Positions 43,674-51,475 of a DNA stretch of 64,000 nucleotides are shown here, in pieces. Position numbers and translations under genes: made by a program. Under the pieces are notes generated by a model, which saw only the letters and a list, made by a program, of their open reading frames with translations, did no database searches and was not told the origin of the DNA. Origin of the DNA: Aequorivita aurantiaca (GTDB taxonomy: Bacteria > Bacteroidota > Bacteroidia > Flavobacteriales > Flavobacteriaceae); assembly GCF_030410135.1 (NCBI RefSeq), contig NZ_JAUGQQ010000009.1, forward strand, positions 1 through 64,000. The letters are read 5' to 3'. Each line of letters starts with the position of its first letter. Position 1 is the first letter of the stretch.

Positions 43674-44831
43674 TTAAGGAGTCAATACCACTTTTACGCA
43701 GTTATCCTTTTTATTATTGAAAATATCATACATCTTTGAAGCGTCGGCCAATGGAACCTTATGGGTTATGATATCATCCAGCACCACCTTCCCCGTATTT
43801 ACCAAATCTATTAAATGATCTATATAGTTATGGACAAACGCTTGGCCGCCTCTAATCTTTACGCCTTTGTCGAACCATTGATGCACCGGAAAATTATCGT
43901 AGGGAGACCCATAAACCCCCACAACGGTAACCGTACCTCCACGTCTTACCGCATCTAAGCAGTACCCGATTATTTTCATGGTGCCAACTTCGCCCTGAAT
44001 CAAGTTTTTAGCTCTAGACAGGAGGCCATGTTCGGCTTCCATCCCTACGGCATCTACACATACATCGGCGCCATAGCCTCCGGTCATGTCGCGAATTAGC
44101 TGTACGGCATCTGATTTCTTGCCGTTGATAACTTCAACATTGGCGGCCTTTTTTGCCATCTCGAGTCTGTAATCCTCAATATCAATTCCTATTACACGAC
44201 CTGCGCCCTGCAACCAAGCGGACTTCATTGCCATAATGCCCACGGGGCCACAGCCAAAGACTGCCACGGTTTCCCCTCCTTTCAATTCTGCCCAATCGAT
44301 GGCTGCCCAACCTGTGGGAAAGATATCGGTAAGGAAAAGGGATTGGGAATCACTGAGGTTTTCAGGGACAATGCGGGGGCCGTTATCTGCATAGGGAACG
44401 CGCACGTATTCGGCTTGGCCGCCACTATATCCTCCGTAAAGATCTGTGTATCCAAAAATGCCACCTCCTTTGCCCTTTACGAGTCCACCTTCGGGGCCGT
44501 AGTTTTCGGGGTTACTATTTTCACAATGGGTGGGAAGCGCCATATTGCAGAAATGGCAACTGCCGCAGGAAATGGGAAAAGGCACTACTACCCGATCCCC
44601 TACCTTGAGATTGCGCACGCCCTGGCCAACTTCCTGGACAATCCCCATAAACTCATGGCCCATTACCATATCCTTGGCCTGGGGGATATAACCATTATAA
44701 ATATGAAGGTCGGAGCCACAGATTGCCGTGGAGGTAACCTTTAAAATGACGTCCTTACTATCCTCAATTTTTGGATCATCAACTGTTTCTACCTGAATAT
44801 CCTTGGGTTTGTGGAATACTGCTGCTTTCAT
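43674..44831 (-). CDS. Zinc-dependent alcohol dehydrogenase (formaldehyde-dehydrogenase-like MDR)
   Basis: The 385-residue protein is a medium-chain zinc dehydrogenase. Catalytic zinc ligands are in AICGSDLHIYNG (Cys38) and MGHEFMG (His-Glu 59-60 region); the structural zinc loop is CGSCHFCNMALPTHC with four Cys. The Rossmann domain has AVFGCGPVGIMAM (GxGxxG) and VIGIDIEDYRLEMAKK, where the Asp implies NAD. The long loop GGLVKGKGGGIFGYTDLYGGYSGGQAEYV is characteristic of the glutathione-independent formaldehyde dehydrogenase/threonine dehydrogenase-like branch. Substrate is uncertain; a detoxifying or general alcohol role is likely. It is a single-gene unit. Confidence 0.93.
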   Translation of the reverse strand: MKAAVFHKPKDIQVETVDDPKIEDSKDVILKVTSTAICGSDLHIYNGYIPQAKDMVMGHEFMGIVQEVGQGVRNLKVGDRVVVPFPISCGSCHFCNMALPTHCENSNPENYGPEGGLVKGKGGGIFGYTDLYGGYSGGQAEYVRVPYADNGPRIVPENLSDSQSLFLTDIFPTGWAAIDWAELKGGETVAVFGCGPVGIMAMKSAWLQGAGRVIGIDIEDYRLEMAKKAANVEVINGKKSDAVQLIRDMTGGYGADVCVDAVGMEAEHGLLSRAKNLIQGEVGTMKIIGYCLDAVRRGGTVTVVGVYGSPYDNFPVHQWFDKGVKIRGGQAFVHNYIDHLIDLVNTGKVVLDDIITHKVPLADASKMYDIFNNKKDNCVKVVLTP

Positions 44832-45259
44832 AATTTTTCTTTTTAAGGTTTAACTTTGAATTTTTTATTTGAAATTAAATAACCCAACTTGAAATTTTGA
44901 TAAATAAAACTTAATGTTTGAGAAAAAGTTCTATCAAATCCATATTGCCGACGTGGCCGTCCATATCATCCAATGGGTTACAGCCCCCCGACTCTACATT
45001 TTGCTTTGAAGGTTTATTTGATTTTTTTACAAAATGATGATTTCGATACATTGACAATTGGGAAATACTCGAATTGACAGGCATGGAGTTAAAGAGAGTA
45101 TCAGGAACGAGCAAGGCTAGTAAATGTTACAGAGCAACAGTAAAGTAGAATTCGTATATCTTTAGAACTAACGAATTCGCTTGAAGCGGGATATTTTTGC
45201 GAAAGGCTAGATGGATGCCGTAGATAGATTCTAAAATTTACTTAACTTTTCATGGATTT
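44832..45259. other. Intergenic region, 428 bp, mostly non-coding
   Basis: The region separates divergent genes. It may contain one small minus-strand ORF (44911-45114, listed separately). An 8-bp inverted repeat GAATTCGT (45148-45155) and ACGAATTC (45171-45178) lies 82 bp before the TPR-regulator start and could be an operator. No promoter of the TTTG/TAnnTTTG kind was found. Confidence 0.45.
44911..45114 (-). CDS. Possible small protein, up to 67 aa
   Basis: The open frame begins at ATG 45114 and ends near 44911. Only the last 40 residues look protein-like: RNHHFVKKSNKPSKQN, then ESGGCNPLDDMDGHVGNMDL and a final IELFLKH; the preceding part is less convincing, and Met at about residue 22 could be the start. 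It has no hydrophobic segment and no recognised family. It is upstream of the alcohol dehydrogenase gene on the same strand, with an 79-bp gap. Coding status is uncertain. Confidence 0.3.
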   Translation of the reverse strand: MLVPDTLFNSMPVNSSISQLSMYRNHHFVKKSNKPSKQNVESGGCNPLDDMDGHVGNMDLIELFLKH

Positions 45260-46678
45260 ATGAGAATGCATCCTAAAATATCGCTGTTATTTTTTCTCCT
45301 TACCCTGGGAATATTTGCACAGGAAAATATGGATTCCAAATTGCTGTTGAAGCGAATTGACAAAGGCTTTCAATTATTGGAGAATAGTCCCGAAGAAGCA
45401 TTTAGGGAATCGAAAACCATAGAAATGGAAGCCCGAAACCTAAATATCCACGAGGCGGAATTGCCTGCCATAGTGATACAATGTATTTATTACAGGGGGA
45501 AAAATGATTTTAAGGAGATGATGACACGGGCCAAACTGTTACAAAAGAAGGCGGAAATGTATGAGGAGGTTCCCTATCAAATAATGGCAAAAAGATATCT
45601 ATTTGAGGCTTATTTTTTTAGTGGCTTGCCCAAGAGAGCATTGGAGGAGCTGGAGCGGGGTCTGGAAATCGCCAATGGGTTGACTAGGGAAGATTCCCTG
45701 AGCTTAGTGAGCCGGGGAAATATGAGCATAGCTATGTCCAATTTTTACGCGAGGGAGGGGGATTATAGGGAACAGTTAAAATTTTTGCACCGCGCGGGCC
45801 GAGAGTTTGAAAAAATGCCAAATAAGGTCTATAGAAAGAAACTTCTTTATATTCATTACGCTAATCTTGCGGCAGCATATAATGAAATAAACAAACTCGA
45901 TTCGGCCAAATATTTTACCGGTCTTTCCCAGTCATTAAATGAACACCTTTTACAGGACAATACAAATAATACCAATTTATGGGTATTGGGCAGTGTTGCC
46001 ATGAAGGAGTATGACTATAAAAAAGCATTGCGCTATTTTAAGGAAGCCGAGAAAATGGAAGGGTATAAAAACCATTTGAATATAGAAAATCTGTACAATA
46101 ACATTATTCTATCCTATACAGAATTAAAGAAATTGGATTCCGCGAGGATTTACGAATTAAAAAAGGATTCATTAAAACTGCGTATCACCGAAAACCAAAA
46201 TAGGTCGCTTCAAAATCTTCTGAATGAAAGAAGCGAAAACCGGTTTCCCTATGTTTATGTAATTACATCGTTCTTTCTAATTTTCGCAGGAATCTTGTTT
46301 GTGGTTTTAAGGAAGAATAAAATTTATAGGCAGCAGGAACAAGAAAGCCGGAAATATTTAGAGAAATTACCCGGCACCCGAATTTCCAGAAATTACACAC
46401 AGCTACTCCAATTATTGGAAGAAGGTGACCCTTCCTATATGAATTATTTTGATGAGATGTTTCCGGATTTTGCAAAAAAACTGTTGGCTATAAACCCACA
46501 GATAGTGCAATCGGAAATAGAATTCTGTTCCCTGTTGAAGCTTAAAATACCTACCAAGGACATTGCACGGTACAAATATATTACCCCGAAAACCGTACAG
46601 AATAAAAAATACCTGATCCGCAAGAAGTTGGACATTCCCAAAGATGTGGACATTTACCAGTGGTTTGACTCTTTTTAA
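45260..46678 (+). CDS. TPR membrane protein with C-terminal LuxR-type helix-turn-helix
   Basis: A 472-residue regulator of the type common in Bacteroidota. It has a signal peptide or N-anchor (MRMHPKISLLFFLLTLGIFAQ), a TPR-like helical domain about 25-310, and one transmembrane helix about 330-350 (YVYVITSFFLIFAGILFVVL), followed by a cytoplasmic coiled linker and a LuxR-type DNA-binding end (IEFCSLLKLKIPTKDIARYKYITPKTVQNKKYLIRKKL). The layout lets a periplasmic TPR sensor control transcription directly. The final residues WFDSF close a complete HTH. It is followed at 127 bp by a T9SS cargo gene on the same strand, a plausible target or partner. Confidence 0.9.
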   Translation: MRMHPKISLLFFLLTLGIFAQENMDSKLLLKRIDKGFQLLENSPEEAFRESKTIEMEARNLNIHEAELPAIVIQCIYYRGKNDFKEMMTRAKLLQKKAEMYEEVPYQIMAKRYLFEAYFFSGLPKRALEELERGLEIANGLTREDSLSLVSRGNMSIAMSNFYAREGDYREQLKFLHRAGREFEKMPNKVYRKKLLYIHYANLAAAYNEINKLDSAKYFTGLSQSLNEHLLQDNTNNTNLWVLGSVAMKEYDYKKALRYFKEAEKMEGYKNHLNIENLYNNIILSYTELKKLDSARIYELKKDSLKLRITENQNRSLQNLLNERSENRFPYVYVITSFFLIFAGILFVVLRKNKIYRQQEQESRKYLEKLPGTRISRNYTQLLQLLEEGDPSYMNYFDEMFPDFAKKLLAINPQIVQSEIEFCSLLKLKIPTKDIARYKYITPKTVQNKKYLIRKKLDIPKDVDIYQWFDSF

Positions 46679-46805
46679 TTATACAGGTTGCCATTTTTAA
46701 ATTTTAGGGGCATCGGGAAGATTTTGAGGAGGCGTTTTTTTGCTTAAAACCTTCTTATCCAGTAAACTTGTTTATGAATTTTTGAACTTTAAAATAAATA
46801 AACAG

Positions 46806-48962
46806 ATGATACATAAAACTACTTTACTGGTAATGTTGCTAATCCACAGTTTGATTTCTGCCCAAACCTGGGACCCCGTTAACGGACCTTTTGGAGGCAG
46901 TGTTCAAGCCATGACCCTAAATGAAGACGGGGATATATTTATAGGCACCCAAGGAGGTGGAGTGTTTCGATCAATGGACGGAGCCATCCAATGGGAGGAT
47001 GTGAACGATGGGATAACCAACAATGTGATATGGTCGCTGACTGTCGCGCCGAATGGAAATGTTTTTGCCGGGACCTTGGGCGGAGGTGTTTTTCGATCAA
47101 TCAATAATGGAGCTAGTTGGAACGCCGTGAACAGCGGATTAAGCGATGTGAATATAAGTGCACTTCTGGCAACGGCCAATGGGTATTTATTTGCTGGCAC
47201 CACCAATGGGGGGGTATTTCGTTCAACGGATAACGGTGATAATTGGAGCATACATTCCAATGGTATTAGCACTAACTATATTACGGCCTTTGCGGCAAAC
47301 ACTGCAGGGGACATTTTTGCCGGCACCTTCGGCGGAGGCACCTTCCGATCTGCAGACTACGGAGATAACTGGATTTCCGTGGGGGGACCCGCCTCCTGTC
47401 AAATACCGTTATGTTACACCATTGCGGCCAATGGAGATATTTTCGTCGGCTCCGATTTTGATGATGGAATTTATCTCTCTACGGATAATGGTGATACCTG
47501 GGATCATTTGCCGGCCTTGGGGACCTCAACAAATTACAGTGTTTATGAAATCCTTATTTTAGATAATGGGGATATTTTAGCCGCAACCTATGGAGCAGGA
47601 ATTTTTCGTTCTTCCGATTATGGAAATTCTTGGAGCGAAAGCAATAGTGGACTTACCGATCCGAGAGTAACTACCTTGGGAATGGATGCGGACAATCGAA
47701 TTTTTGCCGGCACTTTTTTAGGAAATGCATTATTCGCAAGTGATGATGACGGGGGGAATTGGAGTAAGGAAAACACAGGCATAACTGCGCTTGATATACG
47801 GGCAGTATTAGCCGATGATGCCAGTGGAAATATGTTTGTAGGTACTTATGGTGCCGGAATTTTCCGAACCGTGGATGTGGGGGAAAATTGGGTACAGATA
47901 AATAATGGACTTGCCGCGAAGTTTATTAAAACAATTGCAAAAACGCCTGATGGAACGCTGTTCGGAGGCGCCGAGTTTATTGATGGGGAGGGCGGTGTGT
48001 ATCGTTCCACTAATAATGGCGATTCATGGGAAGAAATCAACCAAGGGACAATTGCCTCAGGTATAAATGCCTTAGTAGCAAACCCCCAGGGAGATCTTTT
48101 TGCCGCCACCGCCTATGATGGAGTTTATAGGTCGGCCGACAATGGAGATTCGTGGGTGCAAATGAATTCCGGACTTAGCTGTATTAATCTTCTGGCCTTA
48201 ACTATCAATTCCAACGGGGATCTATTTGTCGGAAGCACGGGATGTGGAGAAGGGGTATTTCGTTCTACCAACAACGGCAGCACCTGGACCCTGGTGAACA
48301 ACGGACTGACAATTACGGATATAAACAGTCTTGCAATTGATGCCAATAACCGTATATATGCCACGGCGTCCACGTTTACAGGCAGCAGTTTTTTAGGGAC
48401 CATCTTCCTTTCGGATGATAGTGGAGACAATTGGACTGAAATAGCAACAGGGTTACCAGACATAAATCCGCAAACGCTCAGCATAAATGCGCAAAATCGT
48501 GTTTTTGTGGGGACTGATGTCGGGGTATTTACCAAGACCAATAATGGGACGACCTGGATGGGATTGAGCGAGGGGCTATTCAATCGTGATACCCGTGCCT
48601 TAGCCGTGGATGACAATGGTTTCCTTTTTGCGGGAACCAATGGCGGGGGACTTTATAAAATTGGTTCCAATTTGGGAATAGAAACCAATATTGCGTTACA
48701 GGGGGTAGGGTTGAAACAGAATATTCCCAATCCATGTTCCACCATTACACAAATTCCCTTTAAACTGGATTATCCAACAGAAATTTCCCTGATAGTATAT
48801 GATATATTAGGACGGGAATTGAATACAATAAATGTAGGACCCAAAGGTCCAGGCGAGCATTCCATTTATCTGAATGTGTCGGATTGGGATGCAGGGGTTT
48901 ATTTTTATACCCTTAATGCAGATGGAAAGCAGTTTACAAGGAAAATGGTAGTGAACCATTAA
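46806..48962 (+). CDS. Beta-propeller (Ycf48/sortilin-like) surface protein with type A T9SS sorting domain
   Basis: The frame is open from a TTG at 46740, but ATG 46806 gives MIHKTTLLVMLLIHSLISAQ, a proper signal peptide, so the mature product is 718 residues. Residues 22-630 contain about fourteen repeats with the core G-G-GVFRS-x-D/N-NG-x-x-W-x-x-x-N-x-G, for example GGGVFRSINNGASW and GAGIFRSSDYGNSW, giving one or two large propellers as in two-component-regulator or BNR-type proteins. The last 80 residues are a type A T9SS domain: LKQNIPNPCSTITQIPF, ISLIVYDILGREL, WDAGVYFYTL and FTRKMVVNH. It is likely a secreted or surface adhesin or polymer binder. Confidence 0.92.
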   Translation: MIHKTTLLVMLLIHSLISAQTWDPVNGPFGGSVQAMTLNEDGDIFIGTQGGGVFRSMDGAIQWEDVNDGITNNVIWSLTVAPNGNVFAGTLGGGVFRSINNGASWNAVNSGLSDVNISALLATANGYLFAGTTNGGVFRSTDNGDNWSIHSNGISTNYITAFAANTAGDIFAGTFGGGTFRSADYGDNWISVGGPASCQIPLCYTIAANGDIFVGSDFDDGIYLSTDNGDTWDHLPALGTSTNYSVYEILILDNGDILAATYGAGIFRSSDYGNSWSESNSGLTDPRVTTLGMDADNRIFAGTFLGNALFASDDDGGNWSKENTGITALDIRAVLADDASGNMFVGTYGAGIFRTVDVGENWVQINNGLAAKFIKTIAKTPDGTLFGGAEFIDGEGGVYRSTNNGDSWEEINQGTIASGINALVANPQGDLFAATAYDGVYRSADNGDSWVQMNSGLSCINLLALTINSNGDLFVGSTGCGEGVFRSTNNGSTWTLVNNGLTITDINSLAIDANNRIYATASTFTGSSFLGTIFLSDDSGDNWTEIATGLPDINPQTLSINAQNRVFVGTDVGVFTKTNNGTTWMGLSEGLFNRDTRALAVDDNGFLFAGTNGGGLYKIGSNLGIETNIALQGVGLKQNIPNPCSTITQIPFKLDYPTEISLIVYDILGRELNTINVGPKGPGEHSIYLNVSDWDAGVYFYTLNADGKQFTRKMVVNH

Positions 48963-49193
48963 ATTTTGTTATTATGAAATGACAAGTTACGTCTGAGAAG
49001 GTGAGTACGGGGTACTATTGGTGTTGAGTATCACTTTAGCGATAATACGAACGGAGAGTCTCGATCCATTCACCAACGGCGGACACTCGTCTTGACATTT
49101 CGTGACTAATTGCGTGGCTAGATACAGCCGCCTGAGGCGGATACAGTACCTGAGAGTTTATTATTTAATATACCGGACGGTTGTGGGTTCTAT

Positions 49194-49454
49194 TTACCAA
49201 CTATCAGTATCGATTATCCGGTTTTGGAGGCTTGTTTTTAGCAGGTTAAGGAGTTTGGATTGATTGGTTTTCCGCAATTTTATTTCCTGGAAGGTGCGGT
49301 AGCAATCGCCCAGATCGATATTGAAGATATGCTCGAGGGTAGAACCGAATTGTCTGATGCCTATATTGCCGTTATTCACTACACCGGAGGCCTGGAGGGC
49401 GTAGATGAGTTCCACGAGATCTACTTTCTGGCCCGGCCACCAATTGTGATGCAG
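49194..49454 (-). pseudogene. rteC: RteC C-terminal remnant (conjugative-transposon regulator)
   Basis: An in-frame segment of about 86 residues reads LHHNWWPGQKVDLVELIYAL, then QASGVVNNGNIGIRQFGSTL, EHIFNIDLGDCYRTFQEIKL and RKTNQSKLLNLLKTSL, ending at TAA 49194. This is the conserved C-terminus of RteC, the tetracycline-responsive activator of excision genes in CTnDOT-like elements. A TAG codon lies in frame shortly upstream (about 49462) and no rest of the gene (normally about 280 residues) is found, so it is a 5'-truncated pseudogene. A small GC hairpin CCGCC/GGCGG flanked by two GATACAG copies lies near 49121-49147. The position suggests the defence genes beyond it came with, or into, such an element. 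Confidence 0.82.
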
Positions 49455-49477
49455 AGTGTAACTCTATATATTCATAA

Positions 49478-50839
49478 TTATACAGTTATTAATTCAAGAT
49501 TCGTGATGTTTGCGATTTTCTTTATTTCGAGTAAATCATTTGAAGTAAGATCTTCGGTTGTAATTACTTTAATATCATCCGTAAAATCGACGAATTTATT
49601 TTGCTCTTGTATTTTTAACTTGGATGAATCAATTACAATAAATTTGTTTTTGCAGTTCTTCAATATTTCTCTTTTAGACCTTATTTCGTAATTGCTGTGT
49701 ACCGCAAAACCTTCATTCTTATAAACCCCATTCGCGCCTACAAAGCAGATATCTGCCCCGCCAAGTTTAGATATTGTCTCTTGGAAACCAGAATCAACAT
49801 TCTGATAAATTTCGTCATCATTAACAACGGCTAAAGAATTGGGTCTTATCCGACCTTCTGTCATAAACACACTTAAAATATTATTATTATCAACCAAACC
49901 CAACTTACTCGAATACGTTAAAAGCTCCTGAGCTATAGGAATGGAATTAGTAACTATTTTTAAATTATCCCATAATCCCATTTCTAAGCCTTTATTAATT
50001 TCTTTCGCAATAGCTAAGGTCGTGGAACCTGAGTCTAGTGCTAAAATAAAATTAGAATTAATAAACTTTATTGCTCGTTTTGCGATTTTCTCCTTATTTT
50101 TTGAATGGATTGCCAATTTCCATGAATAATGTTCTTGTTTAACCCAAATATATTCACCATCACTTACAATTCCGGTTAAATGGTTCTGTTTTATTATTCG
50201 AGTAATTAAATCTTTGAAAGAGAAAATAGAAATATCCACTAACTCATTTTGCTCTTTAAGCATCTCTAAAAGCTGAATTAAGTCGAGAGGATTATTTTGA
50301 CGATATGGATAAACTAACAATCTTACTTTTTCTGCAATTTCCTTAATAAAATGGTCAGCTTCATCTAATAAATCTAAGGAGGACTTTTGATCTGAACCTA
50401 AGCCACTGCCATATAGCTCCTTACAGGTCCAGGCAAATAATTGATGGATTAAATTTTTAGCGGTCAAAGCAATAGCCTCATCTGAAAATTCATAGCATGG
50501 AAGGAAAAATCTTTTTTTTATATTTAAATCTTCTATAGAATCCCATATATCTTTTTCCAAAACAATTGGAAGGACGAAGGGCCTACTAAGTTTCAATTCC
50601 TTTTTAATTCCCCAATCAAATTCCTGCATAACCCAATTAGATTCAACCGCATTTCTATCAATAATTAGAACTAAGAAATTAATATCCTCTTCAATAGTTT
50701 TTTTAATAGTGTTTTGAACTTCTTCTCCAATAAGAAGTTTTTTTTCGTCAATCCATAATTCAATAAAATCCGGCATATGTTTTCTTAATTCTTTAATAAA
50801 TAGCTTTTGTCTTTGACTATGACTTATGAATATTTTCAT
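49478..50839 (-). CDS. TIR domain fused to a DeoR-type effector-sensing domain
   Basis: A 453-residue protein. Residues 1-145 are a TIR domain: MKIFISHSQRQKLFIKEL, LWIDEKKLLIGEEVQNTIKK, FLVLIIDRNAVESNWVMQEF with the expected catalytic Glu at position 73. TIR domains in bacterial defence hydrolyse NAD or make cyclic ADP-ribose signals. Residues about 183-234 could be a degenerate winged helix. Residues 240-450 match the DeoR C-terminal domain: KNKEKIAKRA, LDSGSTT (268-274), VTNSIPIAQEL, GADICFVGANG (361-371), a paired KRE (389-391) and FIVIDSSKL. In DeoR regulators this fold binds sugar phosphates. Fusion of the two suggests that a metabolite gates TIR activity. The start is 1 bp after the stop of the membrane-protein gene, so the genes are translationally coupled. 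Confidence 0.88.
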   Translation of the reverse strand: MKIFISHSQRQKLFIKELRKHMPDFIELWIDEKKLLIGEEVQNTIKKTIEEDINFLVLIIDRNAVESNWVMQEFDWGIKKELKLSRPFVLPIVLEKDIWDSIEDLNIKKRFFLPCYEFSDEAIALTAKNLIHQLFAWTCKELYGSGLGSDQKSSLDLLDEADHFIKEIAEKVRLLVYPYRQNNPLDLIQLLEMLKEQNELVDISIFSFKDLITRIIKQNHLTGIVSDGEYIWVKQEHYSWKLAIHSKNKEKIAKRAIKFINSNFILALDSGSTTLAIAKEINKGLEMGLWDNLKIVTNSIPIAQELLTYSSKLGLVDNNNILSVFMTEGRIRPNSLAVVNDDEIYQNVDSGFQETISKLGGADICFVGANGVYKNEGFAVHSNYEIRSKREILKNCKNKFIVIDSSKLKIQEQNKFVDFTDDIKVITTEDLTSNDLLEIKKIANITNLELITV

Positions 50840-50840
50840 T

Positions 50841-51251
50841 TTATTGCGAATTGAGGGTTAATAAAAACAAATATGCACTTAACGTTAATATTATTAATAT
50901 CAAATACAAAAAGAAAATAGAGAATCTAAACAAAATAGGCAAAAAGGATATCTTTTTCTTAAGGGCAGTAATATCTAAATTTAAATTTGACTGTTGACTA
51001 GCAACTTCGTTCGTATAAAATAATCGATAGATTTTTTCTAACCAGAGATAATAAGAATCTAGAACCCAAAAAATAATAATTATTGGTATCCCTGAAATGA
51101 GTATTATTACTTTTTGCTTATCCAAACTTAATGCTATCAATCCAGTAATGAGCGTAATACACCATCCCTTTATTAGAAATGAATTTGTGCTCAATCGGGT
51201 GATAACATTCTGTATAAATTCAAGATGTTTTATTTTAAATTGTTCATCCAT
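50841..51251 (-). CDS. Small membrane protein coupled to TIR-DeoR
   Basis: A 136-residue protein with a soluble N-terminal helix (MDEQFKIKHLEFIQNVITRL), two hydrophobic helices (about 28-43 FLIKGWCITLITGLIA, 47-64 VIILISGIPIIIIFWVL), a polar middle (YYLWLEKIYRLFY...) and a long final hydrophobic region (about 108-133). The opening, SxxFLIKGWxxTLI..L and FWxLDxYYLWLEKIYR match a widespread but uncharacterised small membrane family that turns up near immune-like genes; SLATT-type 2TM effector proteins are similar in layout. It is the first gene of the operon. Its likely part is membrane effector, receptor or anchor for the TIR protein; that is inference. Confidence 0.82.
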   Translation of the reverse strand: MDEQFKIKHLEFIQNVITRLSTNSFLIKGWCITLITGLIALSLDKQKVIILISGIPIIIIFWVLDSYYLWLEKIYRLFYTNEVASQQSNLNLDITALKKKISFLPILFRFSIFFLYLILIILTLSAYLFLLTLNSQ

Positions 51252-51279
51252 CGAAATTTAGTTTAAAGCTTTTATAGTA

Positions 51280-51344
51280 TACAATATTGGATAAAACTTC
51301 GCCGTGCTTACAATATTGACGTTATAAAAGGACAACTATTGTTG
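51280..51344. promoter_or_regulatory. Repeated palindromes upstream of the TIR-DeoR operon
   Basis: TACAATATTG occurs twice, at 51280-51289 and 51309-51318, each containing the 8-bp palindrome CAATATTG, 29 bp apart; CAACTATTGTTG (51333-51344) is a third imperfect dyad. They lie 29-93 bp before the first start codon, where an operator of a DeoR-type repressor would be expected. In AT-rich DNA chance copies are possible. Confidence 0.45.
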
Positions 51345-51475
51345 AAAACCTAAATTACTCATTTTTAGTAATTAAAAATATAGAAAATTGGGTTACGAAT
51401 ATTTCGAAGGTATAGTTTAAAATTTAAATCGATGTAAGCATTGGAGTAAATATATATTTACCTAATTAAACGCAT

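Noticed and set aside
49260-49691. Plus-strand 143-codon frame
   Set aside because: It is the shadow of the RteC remnant and of the TIR-DeoR gene on the other strand.
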